Below are positions 14,217 through 28,437 of a DNA stretch of 64,000 nucleotides, in pieces; the first letter of the stretch is position 1, and every line of letters begins with the position of its first letter. A model generated the notes under the pieces. The model did no database searches, had not been told where the DNA came from, and was given only the letters and a program-made list of their open reading frames with translations. Location: the NCBI GenBank assembly GCA_018262975.1, contig JADFDG010000005.1, positions 124,001-188,000 on the forward strand, written 5' to 3'. The DNA is from Gammaproteobacteria bacterium (GTDB lineage Bacteria > Pseudomonadota > Gammaproteobacteria > Pseudomonadales > JADFDG01). Made by a program: the position numbers and the translations under genes.

Positions 14217-14987
14217 ATGAAAACAATGCGCTGGATTGCCATGGCCGCCCTGGCCGCCACCCTCGCCTCGCTCGCCGGCTGCTCGACCACGCGCCTGCAG
14301 GGTATGACCGAGGACGATGTCTATTACTCGCCGCGCGCCGCCTACGGCGTGCCGCTGTACCTGAGCCCGTTCCGCGGCCAGGTGGACGTGCAGGAGCGCT
14401 GCAACGCCGCCGGTGGTTCCACCACTTTCTGGGACGCGCAGGGCCGCTTCTTCCGCGTGGATTACCTGAAGATCGACGAGCACCCGATGGCGCAGGCGCC
14501 GCGCTTCGCGTCCGACCAGACGCTGCTCAACTCGGTGATGAACAACTACCTGCGCGAAGTGCTGCCCGGCGGCAAGGCCATCGAGGACGCCGACACCGTG
14601 GTGCGCGAGTTCCTCAAGGACCGCGAGCCGCGCGCACTGTTCGTGGTGCTGGACCTGAACGTGGATTCCGGCCGCGTCACCGACCGCAACGACCCGCTCA
14701 TCCGCGGTACCTATTACTACGGCTTCCTGCTGTTCAAGCGCGGTGAATTCATCTACGTGGTGCAGCACTACCAGCCGGCACTGATGAAGGACAAGATGCT
14801 GCAACTGCTCGGCCGCCTGGCCGACAACTTGATCATCCCGGGCAAGACACGCAGCGACACCGAGTCCGAACTGGCGCTGCAGCGCTGGAAGACGTCCTTC
14901 GGCGGCCTGAGTTTCGGCAAGAAGCCGGTGGAAACTGAAAACGAGGAAGGTGGCAACGTCGAAGTCGACGTGCGCCCCTGCGACTGA
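14217..14987 (+). CDS. putative lipoprotein of unknown function
   Basis: A 256-residue exported protein. The signal sequence MKTMRWIAMAALAATLASLAGC ends in a good lipobox (LAGC), so a lipid-anchored periplasmic or outer-membrane protein is expected; the +2 Ser favours the outer membrane. The body contains VDYLKIDEHPMAQAPRF, a repeated FLKDREPRALFVVLDLNVDSG strand region and YYGFLLFKRGEFIYVVQHYQ. I do not recognise the family. The gene precedes a small DUF2834 gene by 3 bp, suggesting one transcript. The start was chosen at the signal peptide; the frame is open upstream through repeats. Confidence 0.75.
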   Translation: MKTMRWIAMAALAATLASLAGCSTTRLQGMTEDDVYYSPRAAYGVPLYLSPFRGQVDVQERCNAAGGSTTFWDAQGRFFRVDYLKIDEHPMAQAPRFASDQTLLNSVMNNYLREVLPGGKAIEDADTVVREFLKDREPRALFVVLDLNVDSGRVTDRNDPLIRGTYYYGFLLFKRGEFIYVVQHYQPALMKDKMLQLLGRLADNLIIPGKTRSDTESELALQRWKTSFGGLSFGKKPVETENEEGGNVEVDVRPCD

Positions 14988-14990
14988 CCC

Positions 14991-15329
14991 ATGCCGAAAC
15001 GTCAGATCATCTACCTGGGCCTGGCCATCGCCGGGCTCTGCCTGACCTGGTACCACAACATCGCCTTCATGCAGGAAAACGGCAGCGCATTCGTACTGCA
15101 GCCGTTCATTGACGGCGTGTTCGCCAACCACGCGTCGTCGTCGATCGGCTGGGACATCACCATCGCCTGCGCCGCCTTCATCACCTGGATGATCCACGAG
15201 TCGCGCCGCATCGGCATGAAGCACACCTGGGTCTACATCGTGCTGACCTTCTGCGTGGCCTTCGCCTTCGCCGGGCCGCTGTACCTGTTCATGCGCGACC
15301 GGCACATGGCGGCGCAGAAGGAAATCTGA
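14991..15329 (+). CDS. DUF2834 membrane protein
   Basis: A 112-residue integral membrane protein with three hydrophobic segments (about residues 6-23, 55-67 and 77-98). The pattern YLGLAIAGLCLTWYHNIAFM, then FIDGVFANHASSSIGWDI and FAFAGPLYLFMRDRHM matches DUF2834, a family of short three-helix proteins of unknown function. It begins 3 bp after the lipoprotein gene and ends just before a 14-bp palindrome that separates it from the nucleotidyltransferase gene. Confidence 0.85.
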   Translation: MPKRQIIYLGLAIAGLCLTWYHNIAFMQENGSAFVLQPFIDGVFANHASSSIGWDITIACAAFITWMIHESRRIGMKHTWVYIVLTFCVAFAFAGPLYLFMRDRHMAAQKEI

Positions 15330-15337
15330 CCAATGGC

Positions 15338-15372
15338 GGTTATACTATGATCGTGAAAATCATAGTATAACC
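15338..15372. promoter_or_regulatory. perfect 14-bp palindrome abutting the nucleotidyltransferase start
   Basis: GGTTATACTATGAT (15338-15351) and its exact complement (15359-15372) flank a 7-nt loop, CGTGAAA. The second arm ends 2 bp before the ATG at 15375, where a ribosome-binding site would normally be. It could be an operator over a TATACT -10 box, or an RNA hairpin that hides translation initiation. There is no U-tract, so a terminator is unlikely. Confidence 0.7.
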
Positions 15373-15374
15373 GG

Positions 15375-16421
15375 ATGTTTACTGAGCTCTCCCCCGCCGC
15401 CCAGACGGCCTACGCGCAACTGCTTGAGGCCTGCCAGGGTGCCGGCTTCCGGCAGACCATCGCCGACATCCCCGGATCCTTCTCGCACAAGCAGGTGAAG
15501 GGCTCGGGCTATTGGTACTACCAGTACTACGACCTTGGCGGCCGCCTGCGCCAGGTTTACGTCGGTCCGGACAGCGATGCCGTGCGCGCCCTTGTCGAGC
15601 AGCGCAAGGAGCCCGCGAGTGACGACAGCCTCGGTCGTCTGGCCCGCGCGGCCGAGGCCCTGGGCTGTGCACCACTCTCCACCCAGCACTACCGTGTGAT
15701 TGCCCGCCTGGCCGAATACGGCTTCTTCCGCGCCGGAGGCATCCTGGTCGGGACTCACGCCTTCCTGGCCTTCGGCAACATGCTGGGCGTGAGTTGGCAC
15801 ACGCTGACCCGCACGCAGGACATCGACTTCGCCCATGCCGGGCGCAACCTCGCCATCGCGCTGCCCGCGGATATAGAAGTCCATGCCGGCAACGCCCTGG
15901 AATCACTGCAGATGGGACTGCTGCCAGGTCTGGGCGCCTCAGGCAAGACTGGCGCCACGTGGCTGAACCCGCGCGATCCGGCATTCCAGATCGACTTCCT
16001 CACCACCCTTCATCGCGAAGGCAGCCAGCCGCTGGCTCACGAGGGGCTGGGCGTGACGCTGCAACCGCTGAAATTCATGGAGTACCTCCTGCAGGACAGC
16101 CAGCAGGCCGCGCTGTTTGCGGCCAGCAAGGCCACCCTTGCCAACGTGCCCGACCCTGCCCGCTATGCCCTGCACAAGTTGCTGGTTGCGGTGGAAAGAC
16201 CCGCCGCGCAGGCCACCAAGGCAGACAAGGACCTGCAGCAGGCTCACGCACTGCTCTGCCTTCTGCGCGAAAGGCGTCCCTGGGACGTGGAGCGCGCCTG
16301 GCAGGATCTGCGGGAACGCGGTGATGGCTGGGTGTCCCGCTCACGCTCCGCGCTCGCTATCATGGCGCGCCGGTCAGGCCCCGACATTCCCGACTGGCTG
16401 CTGGCCATGAAGCCGGCCTGA
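15375..16421 (+). CDS. GSU2403-family nucleotidyltransferase-fold protein
   Basis: A 348-residue protein. A nucleotidyltransferase core is visible as GGILVGTHAFLAFGNMLGVSW followed by TRTQDIDFAHAG, giving the G-[GS] helix and the D-x-D metal pair. A helical domain with KFMEYLLQDSQQAALF and YALHKLLVAVERP follows, similar to AbiEii/MNT-type proteins. Some members of this superfamily act as toxins or defence factors through nucleotide transfer; the role here is unknown. The N-terminal ~95 residues (KGSGYWYYQYYDLGGRLRQVYVG) are family-typical. No Shine-Dalgarno sequence is present; a perfect palindrome occupies that position, suggesting tight autoregulation or leaderless translation. Confidence 0.75.
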   Translation: MFTELSPAAQTAYAQLLEACQGAGFRQTIADIPGSFSHKQVKGSGYWYYQYYDLGGRLRQVYVGPDSDAVRALVEQRKEPASDDSLGRLARAAEALGCAPLSTQHYRVIARLAEYGFFRAGGILVGTHAFLAFGNMLGVSWHTLTRTQDIDFAHAGRNLAIALPADIEVHAGNALESLQMGLLPGLGASGKTGATWLNPRDPAFQIDFLTTLHREGSQPLAHEGLGVTLQPLKFMEYLLQDSQQAALFAASKATLANVPDPARYALHKLLVAVERPAAQATKADKDLQQAHALLCLLRERRPWDVERAWQDLRERGDGWVSRSRSALAIMARRSGPDIPDWLLAMKPA

Positions 16422-16438
16422 CCCCCAGGGACTCCGTC

Positions 16439-17137
16439 ATGCTGCAACCCGACTCCTCGCTCCCCACCGTTCCGCTCAAGCCCGCTCCCTGGGACCTCAC
16501 CGGCCAGGGCTGGATCATCGCCATGAAACTGCCGGCCGACTCGCCGGCGCGCGATGACTTCATGGATCGCTCGCTGCGCGGCCAGGGCCGCGGCGGCTAC
16601 GCGCTGATGATGTTCGTGGACTACGCGAAATCGGATGCCGGCCCCTACCACGAGCTGCTGCTGATCCCCGGCAATTTCCCGTTCGCCGACGGCAAGCGTC
16701 ACCTGTCGATCAGCCGCATCCTCGTGTCCACCTGGGACAGCGTGGTGAACGGCCGCCGCAACTGGGGCATTCCCAAGGACCGCTGCGATTTCGACGTGCA
16801 GTACAACGCCGGTGGCAGCGGCGAGGACCACATCGTGCTGCGCGACAACGGCACCGTGATGGCAGAGCTGAAGCTGAAGGCGACCTGGCCGTTCTCCCTG
16901 CCGATGCTCGGCGGCCTCGTGCCCGAAGCCATGCGCACGCTCGCCCAGCGCTACAACAGCCAGGATTATTTCTACGCGCCGTCGTCCGGCGGCTGGATCC
17001 GTCCGGGCCGCGTGGTGTCGTGGCGCTTCGACAACGCGCTGTTCCCCGACGTGAGCGGCGCGAAAGTGCTGGCGGCGGTGAAGATCCCGAACTTCCGCAT
17101 GACCTTCCCGCTCGCGCGCACCCTGCCGGCCCGCTGA
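16439..17137 (+). CDS. acetoacetate decarboxylase-like protein
   Basis: A 232-residue cytosolic protein resembling the acetoacetate decarboxylase superfamily. The motif GRRNWGIPKDRCDFDV contains the conserved PK; K113 would be the Schiff-base lysine. Upstream, YHELLLIPGNFPF and SISRILVSTWDSVVNGRR fit the family's beta-barrel core. Many homologues are not true decarboxylases but act on other keto acids, so substrate is unassigned. It follows the nucleotidyltransferase by 17 bp and precedes a Bax-like gene by 9 bp. Confidence 0.65.
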   Translation: MLQPDSSLPTVPLKPAPWDLTGQGWIIAMKLPADSPARDDFMDRSLRGQGRGGYALMMFVDYAKSDAGPYHELLLIPGNFPFADGKRHLSISRILVSTWDSVVNGRRNWGIPKDRCDFDVQYNAGGSGEDHIVLRDNGTVMAELKLKATWPFSLPMLGGLVPEAMRTLAQRYNSQDYFYAPSSGGWIRPGRVVSWRFDNALFPDVSGAKVLAAVKIPNFRMTFPLARTLPAR

Positions 17138-17146
17138 CCTGACACC

Positions 17147-17926
17147 ATGAAACGCCAGTTCGTTGCCGTCACCGCGTTACTGCTCGTGCTGGGCGGCGGC
17201 GTGGCGTTGTTTTCCGCGCTGCTGGCGCACTGCACGCCCCCGCCGGCACCCCCGCCGCCGCCGATCGTGCTGCCGCCGCCGGTGAAAGCGGAGACCCTCG
17301 AGCAGATCCGCGAGCGCAAACGGCTGTTCATCGCGCTGCTGCTGCCGATGGTGCAGGCCGAGAACGCGCGCCTGCTGGTGGACCGCGAGCGCATCAACCG
17401 CATCGAGCAGGAACTCGCCGGCGAGGACGACATCAGCCGCGAGGACTTCGAGTGGCTCAAGCAGATGGCCACCGACTACGACCTCGACCCGGCCGCGCGC
17501 CGCAACCCGGAATTCTTTGCCTCGCTGCGCCGCCGCGTGGACATCGTGCCGTCTTCGCTGCTGGTGGCGCAGGCCGCCATCGAGTCCGGCTGGGGGCGCT
17601 CGCAGATCACCCGCGAGGCCAACAATTTCTTCGGCCATTACTGCTACGGCAAGGACTGCGGCGTACCCGCGCCCGGTGCCGGTGACCTGCGCGTGTTCGA
17701 CTCGCCGGAAGACAGCGTGAAGGCGTACATGCACAACATCAACAGCCACGGTGCCTACCGCGCCCTGCGCATGCAGCGCGAGAAGTTGCGCGCCGCCAGC
17801 AAGCAGATCACCGGCACCGCGCTGGCCGGCAGCCTGACTGCCTATTCGGAGCGCGGCGACGCCTATGTCGCCGACGTGAAGGCCATGATCCGCGCCAACA
17901 AGCTCGACCAGCTACCTAACCTGTAA
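17147..17926 (+). CDS. Bax-like glucosaminidase-domain protein
   Basis: A 259-residue protein with an N-terminal membrane anchor (about residues 8-27) and a Pro-rich linker, so the body is periplasmic. The C-terminal half is a mannosyl-glycoprotein endo-beta-N-acetylglucosaminidase (GH73-like) domain: VPSSLLVAQAAIESGWGRSQ, with E146 as the likely catalytic acid, then NNFFGHYCYGKDCG and FDSPEDSVKAYMHNINSH. It probably trims peptidoglycan. The arrangement and size match the E. coli Bax family, whose exact role is unclear. It sits between the decarboxylase-like gene and the thioesterase gene, all closely spaced on the plus strand. Confidence 0.85.
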   Translation: MKRQFVAVTALLLVLGGGVALFSALLAHCTPPPAPPPPPIVLPPPVKAETLEQIRERKRLFIALLLPMVQAENARLLVDRERINRIEQELAGEDDISREDFEWLKQMATDYDLDPAARRNPEFFASLRRRVDIVPSSLLVAQAAIESGWGRSQITREANNFFGHYCYGKDCGVPAPGAGDLRVFDSPEDSVKAYMHNINSHGAYRALRMQREKLRAASKQITGTALAGSLTAYSERGDAYVADVKAMIRANKLDQLPNL

Positions 17927-17936
17927 GGAGATCTTC

Positions 17937-18386
17937 GTGGACTACAACTCGGAACAGATGCGCACCGCCATCGCCAAGGGCATGCCCTTCATCGCCAACA
18001 CCGGCCTGGTGGTGGAGCAGCTGGAGAAGGGCTACACGAAGATGCGCATGCCGTTCGAAGGCAACAAGAACCACGTGGGCACCATGTACGCCGGCGCGCT
18101 GTTCACCCTCGCCGAGTTCCCCGGCGGCGCCATCTTCCTGTCGTCTTTCGACACCACCAAGTACTACCCGATCGTGCGCGACATGAGCATCCGCTTCCGT
18201 CGCCCGGCCACCAGTGACGTGTGGATCGAGGTGAAGGTGTCCGACGAATTCATCCAGAAAGTGCAGGCGGAGACCGAGGCCAACGGCAAGTCCGACTACG
18301 AGTGGGAATCGGAGCTGAAGGACGCCAACGGCACCGTGGTGGCGATTGCGAAGAGCATCTTCCAGCTGCGCAGGATCGGCACCTGA
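17937..18386 (+). CDS. hotdog-fold thioesterase (PaaI/DUF4442-like)
   Basis: A 149-residue protein with the hotdog pattern: NKNHVGTMYAGALFTLAEFPGGAIF forms the central helix, preceded by KMRMPFEGN and followed by VRDMSIRFRRPATSDVWIEVKV. It resembles DUF4442/YiiD-C and PaaI-type acyl-CoA thioesterases; the substrate is unknown. The GTG start is supported by AAGGAG 7 nt upstream, which overlaps the preceding stop codon. It is last in the plus-strand run and is followed by an intrinsic terminator. Confidence 0.8.
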   Translation: MDYNSEQMRTAIAKGMPFIANTGLVVEQLEKGYTKMRMPFEGNKNHVGTMYAGALFTLAEFPGGAIFLSSFDTTKYYPIVRDMSIRFRRPATSDVWIEVKVSDEFIQKVQAETEANGKSDYEWESELKDANGTVVAIAKSIFQLRRIGT

Positions 18387-18403
18387 GCCTGTTCGTCGCA
18401 AAC

Positions 18404-18434
18404 AAAAACGCCGCGCATTGCGCGGCGTTTTTTT
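18404..18434 (+). terminator. bidirectional intrinsic terminator
   Basis: ACGCCGCGC (18408-18416), loop ATT, GCGCGGCGT (18420-18428), then seven T to 18434; five A precede the stem, so it also works on the minus strand. It lies between the convergent thioesterase and hemE genes and is directly abutted by a REP unit. Confidence 0.92.
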
Positions 18435-18459
18435 ATCGGGGGCATGGCCCCCTCTCTAC
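18435..18459. repeat. single REP unit at the hemE 3' end
   Basis: Consensus unit in minus orientation, starting at the last base of the terminator's T-tract and ending inside hemE; its GTAG contains the hemE stop codon. Confidence 0.95.
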
Positions 18460-19520
18460 ATGTGGTAGGCCGCGCTCAGCTCGTGCACGGCCGCCACGAA
18501 CACCTTCGCGCGCTCCGGGTCCGCGAACTGCGAGATGCCGTGGCCCAGGTTGAACACGTGGCCATTGCCCTTGCCGAACGCAGCGAGGATGTTCGCCACT
18601 TCCTCGCGGATGCGCGCCGGCGTGCCGTACAGCACCGACGGGTCCATGTTGCCCTGCAGCGCCACGCGGCTGCCCACGCGTGCGCGCGCGGTGCCGATGT
18701 CCGTGGTCCAGTCCAGGCCCAGCGCATCGGCGCCGGTGTCGGCCATCGCTTCCAGCCACTGGCCGCCGCCCTTGGTGAACAGGATCACCGGCACCTTGCG
18801 GCCCTCGTGCTCGCGGATCAGGCCGTTCACGATCTTCTGCATGTAGGCGAGTGAAAACTCGCGGTAGGCCGCCGCGCTCAGCGCGCCGCCCCAGGTGTCG
18901 AAGATCTGCACCGCCTGCGCGCCCGAGCGGATCTGCTCGTTGAGGTAGGCGGTGACCGCCTGCGCGAGCTTGTCGAGCAGCGCGTGCAGCACCTGCGGCT
19001 GCGAGTACAGCATGGTCTTGGTGTGGCGGAATTCCTTGGAGGAGCCGCCCTCGATCATGTACGTGGCCAGCGTCCACGGGCTACCGGAGAAGCCGATCAG
19101 CGGCACGCGGCCGTTGAGCTCGCGGCGGATGACGCGCACGCACTCCATCACGTAGCCGAGGTCCTTCTGCGCATCCGGCACCGGCAGCGCGGCCACGTCG
19201 GCTTCCGTGCGCACCGTCTTGCGGAAGCGCGGGCCCTCGCCTTCCTCGAAGTACAGGCCCAGGCCCATGGCGTCCGGCACGGTGAGGATGTCGGAGAACA
19301 GGATGGCGGCGTCGAGCGGGAAGCGCTCCAGCGGCTGCAGGGTGACTTCGCAGGCGAACTGCGCGTTCTTGCACAGGTCGAGGAAGGAACCGGCGTTGGC
19401 GCGCGTGGCGCGGTACTCCGGCAGGTAACGACCGGCCTGGCGCATCATCCACACCGGCGTCACGTCCACGGGCTGGCGCAGCAGTGCGCGGAGGAATCGG
19501 TCGTTCTTCAGTTCGGACAT
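18456..19520 (-). CDS. hemE: uroporphyrinogen decarboxylase
   Basis: A 354-residue protein matching HemE throughout. Signatures include [16 protein letters not shown] near the N-terminus, [41 protein letters not shown] and the C-terminal [12 protein letters not shown]. It decarboxylates the four acetate side chains of uroporphyrinogen III to give coproporphyrinogen III in heme biosynthesis, in the cytoplasm. The start at 19520 gives the normal [14 protein letters not shown] beginning. The stop TAG (18456-18458) belongs to a REP element, so the final residues (AAYHM) may be altered from the ancestral end. It is flanked upstream by five more REPs. Confidence 0.97.
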   Translation of the reverse strand: MSELKNDRFLRALLRQPVDVTPVWMMRQAGRYLPEYRATRANAGSFLDLCKNAQFACEVTLQPLERFPLDAAILFSDILTVPDAMGLGLYFEEGEGPRFRKTVRTEADVAALPVPDAQKDLGYVMECVRVIRRELNGRVPLIGFSGSPWTLATYMIEGGSSKEFRHTKTMLYSQPQVLHALLDKLAQAVTAYLNEQIRSGAQAVQIFDTWGGALSAAAYREFSLAYMQKIVNGLIREHEGRKVPVILFTKGGGQWLEAMADTGADALGLDWTTDIGTARARVGSRVALQGNMDPSVLYGTPARIREEVANILAAFGKGNGHVFNLGHGISQFADPERAKVFVAAVHELSAAYHM

Positions 19521-19541
19521 GGCACCACCCCTCAAAAAAAC

Positions 19542-19716
19542 ATCGGGGGCATGGCCCCCTCTCTGCGGGATTGTACCCTGTAGAGAGGGGGCCATGCCCC
19601 CGAGCATTTTCATGTAGAGAGGGGACCATGCCCCCGACAGCTCTTCTGTAGCGAGGGGGCCATGCCCCCGATACGTTGAAAGAGCAAAAGCGTCGGGGGC
19701 ATGGCCCCCTCTCTAC
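19542..19716. repeat. REP cluster (five units)
   Basis: Units 19542-19566 (-, GCAG instead of GTAG), 19580-19603 (+), 19614-19637 (+, one stem mismatch, GGGGACC), 19648-19671 (+) and 19692-19716 (-). It fills nearly the whole gap between hemE and gltD. Confidence 0.95.
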
Positions 19717-19746
19717 GAAGAGCGGAGAGCGAAGAGCGGTGCGCGA

Positions 19747-25644
<5,898 letters not shown>

Positions 25645-25723
25645 CGACGTTTCCTCAATGAAATCAAAGTGATAGCGAAAGACGCTGCGGCCGGGACAAG
25701 AGTGCCCAGCCAAAGGGCCGAGC

Positions 25724-25753
25724 ATTCTATATGCAGGGGGGAAAGGGGTACAA
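25724..25753 (-). promoter_or_regulatory. candidate gltBD promoter
   Basis: On the minus strand, TTGTAC (25748-25753) and TAGAAT (25724-25729, within TATAGAAT) are separated by 18 bp, a sigma-70-like arrangement 80 bp upstream of the gltB start. Confidence 0.5.
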
Positions 25754-25777
25754 CCTGACTTTTCCGGATCCGTCAAG

Positions 25778-25794
25778 TGCACCAATGTGGTGCA
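25778..25794 (-). promoter_or_regulatory. candidate NtrC-binding site upstream of gltBD
   Basis: The 17-bp palindrome TGCACC-N5-GGTGCA matches the classical NtrC consensus. It is about 25 bp upstream of the -35 hexamer of the candidate gltBD promoter, in keeping with nitrogen control of glutamate synthase. No sigma-54 -24/-12 element was found at the expected distance, so NtrC might repress or act through another promoter. Confidence 0.55.
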
Positions 25795-25806
25795 TTTTGG
25801 GTCCGT

Positions 25807-25878
25807 GTAGAGAGGGGGCCATGCCCCCGATTGTTTTTGGCGGGCGTAGAGCAATCGGGGGCATGGCCCCCTCTCTAC
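25807..25878. repeat. REP inverted pair
   Basis: Units 25807-25830 (+) and 25854-25878 (-), 23-nt spacer, between gltB upstream sequence and the damX 3' end. Confidence 0.95.
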
Positions 25879-25892
25879 GAAGAGCGAGAGCG

Positions 25893-27254
25893 TCAATCCT
25901 TGCGGCGGCGCAACTCGTCCTGGATGCCCTGGAAGCTGCGTGCCCACGGCTTGAGCTTCTGCAGGTCGGCGGGCAGCTTCGCGATGGCGGCCTTGGCATC
26001 TTCCTTGGTACGCCAGCTGCCGGTGACGGCCACGTACCAGGGCAGGTCCTCGCGCACGGTGCGGAACGTGCGCACGCCCGTGGCTGCATGCTTCGCGCAG
26101 AACTGCCGCACCGCCTCCTCGTTGAAACTGGCGAACAGCTGCAGCGTGTGGCTGGCCGCACGCTCCTTGAGCAGCGATTCCTCGTCGGCGCTGTAGCGCT
26201 TCACCACTTTCTGCGGCTCGGCGACCGGCGCCGGGACCGGCACCGGCTCGACGGCCCGTGGCGGCGGCAACGCGACGGCCGTGCCGTTGGCCGGGGGCGC
26301 GGCCGGCACCGCCGGGGCCACGACCGTGGCCGGCGCCGCGGGCTCCTCCGGCGAGTAGCCATTGATCACCACCGGACGCGGCACCGCCACCGCCAGCGCG
26401 CGGTTGCCGGGAACCACGCCGACCGCCGCGTTGGCGGCGGATGCGCTGCCCGGCGCCGGCAAGGAGAGCGGGATTTCCGCCAGCGTCACCGGCTCGGCGC
26501 TCTCCTCGCCCGGCTCGATGCGCGCGAGCAGCCACAGCAGCAACACCAGCGCGACCACCGTCAGCGCCACGTGCCACACCGGGAAACCGTTGGGCAACAA
26601 CGGCGTGCGCCGCGCCGCACCGGCCTCCAGCAATTCCACGAGCTTGCCCGGCAGGCCCTGCGATTGCCGGTGCAGCTTCGCCATGGCGCGATGCGACGGC
26701 AGTTCGTCCTCGTCGTCCACCGCGAGCCATGCGGCCACGAAGTCTTCGCTTTCTTCTTCGTCGAAGGAACGCAGCAGCACGCGCGCCGGCTGCAGGTCGC
26801 GCTCCAGCGACGCCTCCAGCGTTTCATCACCGGCCATCACCAGCGTCACGGCCGCGTCGCGCGCAACGCCGATCAGGGCGGCGCGCGTTTCCTCGCCGAG
26901 CTCGTGCGCGTCATCCACCAGTAGCACCGGCAGGCGCTGCGCTTCGCGGACCAGCGCCACGCCATCGAGCAGCGCCGCGCGCTCGTCGCCCGCCACCGGC
27001 GGCGTGCCCAGCGCTTCGGTCAGCAGTGCGAAGCACTGCGCGGGACTCATCAGGATGTCGCCGCTCACCCGCGCGACGGCCAGCACGTCCGGATCGGCCT
27101 CGGCACAGAAGCGCTCGACCAGCGCGCTGCGCCCGCAACCGGACGGACCTTCCAGCAACACCAGCGCGTCGCCGCGGTGGATGGATTCGAAGATGGCGTC
27201 GATGGCGGCACGGCGGCCACCGCCCTCGTAGAAGAATCCCGGCGCGTCGCTCAT
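25893..27254 (-). CDS. damX: DamX-like cell-division protein (AAA plus SPOR)
   Basis: A 453-residue protein. An AAA/ExeA-like ATPase domain comes first (Walker [11 protein letters not shown] near residue 36; [10 protein letters not shown] as Walker B). One membrane helix follows at about residue 230-250 ([18 protein letters not shown]), then a long Ala/Pro-rich periplasmic linker and a C-terminal SPOR domain ([17 protein letters not shown] through [18 protein letters not shown]). SPOR domains bind glycan strands without stem peptides at the septum. Unlike enterobacterial DamX it keeps the ATPase domain, the usual state in xanthomonads and pseudomonads. It overlaps the aroB stop by 4 bp (ATGA). 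Confidence 0.88.
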   Translation of the reverse strand: MSDAPGFFYEGGGRRAAIDAIFESIHRGDALVLLEGPSGCGRSALVERFCAEADPDVLAVARVSGDILMSPAQCFALLTEALGTPPVAGDERAALLDGVALVREAQRLPVLLVDDAHELGEETRAALIGVARDAAVTLVMAGDETLEASLERDLQPARVLLRSFDEEESEDFVAAWLAVDDEDELPSHRAMAKLHRQSQGLPGKLVELLEAGAARRTPLLPNGFPVWHVALTVVALVLLLWLLARIEPGEESAEPVTLAEIPLSLPAPGSASAANAAVGVVPGNRALAVAVPRPVVINGYSPEEPAAPATVVAPAVPAAPPANGTAVALPPPRAVEPVPVPAPVAEPQKVVKRYSADEESLLKERAASHTLQLFASFNEEAVRQFCAKHAATGVRTFRTVREDLPWYVAVTGSWRTKEDAKAAIAKLPADLQKLKPWARSFQGIQDELRRRKD

Positions 27255-28351
27255 GCATCACCTCCGAGGTACGCAGCGAGGGTGGCGCGCAGCATGTCCG
27301 GCGCGAATTCGTCGGTGATCACGCAGCGGCCGATGCCGCGCAGCAACACCAGGCGGATCTTGCCGTGGATGTTCTTCTTGTCGACCTGCATCAGGGACAG
27401 GAAGCCGTCGATGGTGAACGTACCATCGGTCGGCGGCGCAACCGGCAATGCGGCGCGCTCGAGCAGCGCGACGATGCGCGCGCGCTCTGCCTCGGCCATC
27501 CAGCCCAGGCGCACCGACAGGTCGGCGGCCATGGCCATGCCGGCACCCACCGCCTCGCCATGCAGCCAGTTTCCGTAGCCGCAGCCGGTCTCGATGGCGT
27601 GGCCGAAGGTGTGGCCGAGGTTGAGCGTGGCGCGCTCGCCGGTCTCGAATTCGTCGGCGGCCACCACGTCCGCCTTGTTGCGGCAGGAGCGTTCGATGGC
27701 TTCCACCAGCACGGCGGCTTCACGCGCCATCAGCGCGTCCATGTTTGCTTCCAGCCAGGCAAAGAACTGCGGGTCGCGGATCAGGCCGTACTTGATGATT
27801 TCCGCCAGGCCGGCGCTGAACTCGCGCGGCGGCAGCGTGGCCAGCGTCTGCACGTCGATCACCACCACCTGCGGCTGGTGGAAGGCACCGATCATGTTCT
27901 TGCCGCGCGGATGGTTCACGCCGGTCTTGCCGCCCACCGAGGAGTCCACCTGCGACAGCAGCGTGGTGGGTACCTGGATGAATGGCACGCCGCGCTGGTA
28001 GCAGGCGGCGGCGAAGCCGGTCATGTCACCGATCACGCCGCCACCGAGCGCCACCAGCGTGGTGGTGCGGTTGTGGCGCCTGGCCAGCAACGCATCGAAC
28101 ACCTGGTCCAGCGTGGCCAGCGTCTTGAATTCCTCACCATCCGGCAGGACCACTGCGTCCACCTGGCGGCCGTCACGCGCCAGCGCAGCCTGCACGCGCT
28201 CAAGGTACAGCGGCGCGATGGACGTGTTGGTGACGATCATCACCTGCCGCCCGCGGATCCCCGCGTCGAACAACGCCGCCTGGTCGAGCAGGCCTTCGCC
28301 GATGTGGATGGGATAGGCGCGGTCGCCGAGGCCAACGGTCAGTGTTTTCAC
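27251..28351 (-). CDS. aroB: 3-dehydroquinate synthase
   Basis: A 366-residue enzyme of the shikimate pathway that converts DAHP to 3-dehydroquinate using NAD and a divalent metal. The NAD-binding glycine run [38 protein letters not shown] and the metal-site stretch [12 protein letters not shown] are all intact. The GTG start at 28351 gives [18 protein letters not shown], the usual N-terminus; the frame continues upstream only through a REP pair and aroK-antiparallel sequence. It is second in an aroK-aroB-damX operon, coupled to damX by an ATGA overlap, but a REP pair now separates it from aroK. Confidence 0.96.
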   Translation of the reverse strand: MKTLTVGLGDRAYPIHIGEGLLDQAALFDAGIRGRQVMIVTNTSIAPLYLERVQAALARDGRQVDAVVLPDGEEFKTLATLDQVFDALLARRHNRTTTLVALGGGVIGDMTGFAAACYQRGVPFIQVPTTLLSQVDSSVGGKTGVNHPRGKNMIGAFHQPQVVVIDVQTLATLPPREFSAGLAEIIKYGLIRDPQFFAWLEANMDALMAREAAVLVEAIERSCRNKADVVAADEFETGERATLNLGHTFGHAIETGCGYGNWLHGEAVGAGMAMAADLSVRLGWMAEAERARIVALLERAALPVAPPTDGTFTIDGFLSLMQVDKKNIHGKIRLVLLRGIGRCVITDEFAPDMLRATLAAYLGGDA

Positions 28352-28375
28352 GGGCGTGATCGGGAAAAGGTGTGT

Positions 28376-28437
28376 GTAGGGAGGGGGCCGTGCCCCCGAC
28401 CGGGAAAAAGCAATCGGGGGCATGGCCCCCTCTCTAC
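28376..28437. repeat. REP pair inside the aroK-aroB operon
   Basis: Units 28376-28399 (+, GTAGGGAG and a T for C in the loop) and 28413-28437 (-). The second supplies the aroK stop codon. The pair fills most of the 82-bp gap between aroK and aroB. Confidence 0.95.

Noticed and set aside
25724-25794. A sigma-54 promoter for gltB
   Set aside because: No GG-N10-GC element was found downstream of the NtrC-type site; a sigma-70-like pair fits better.
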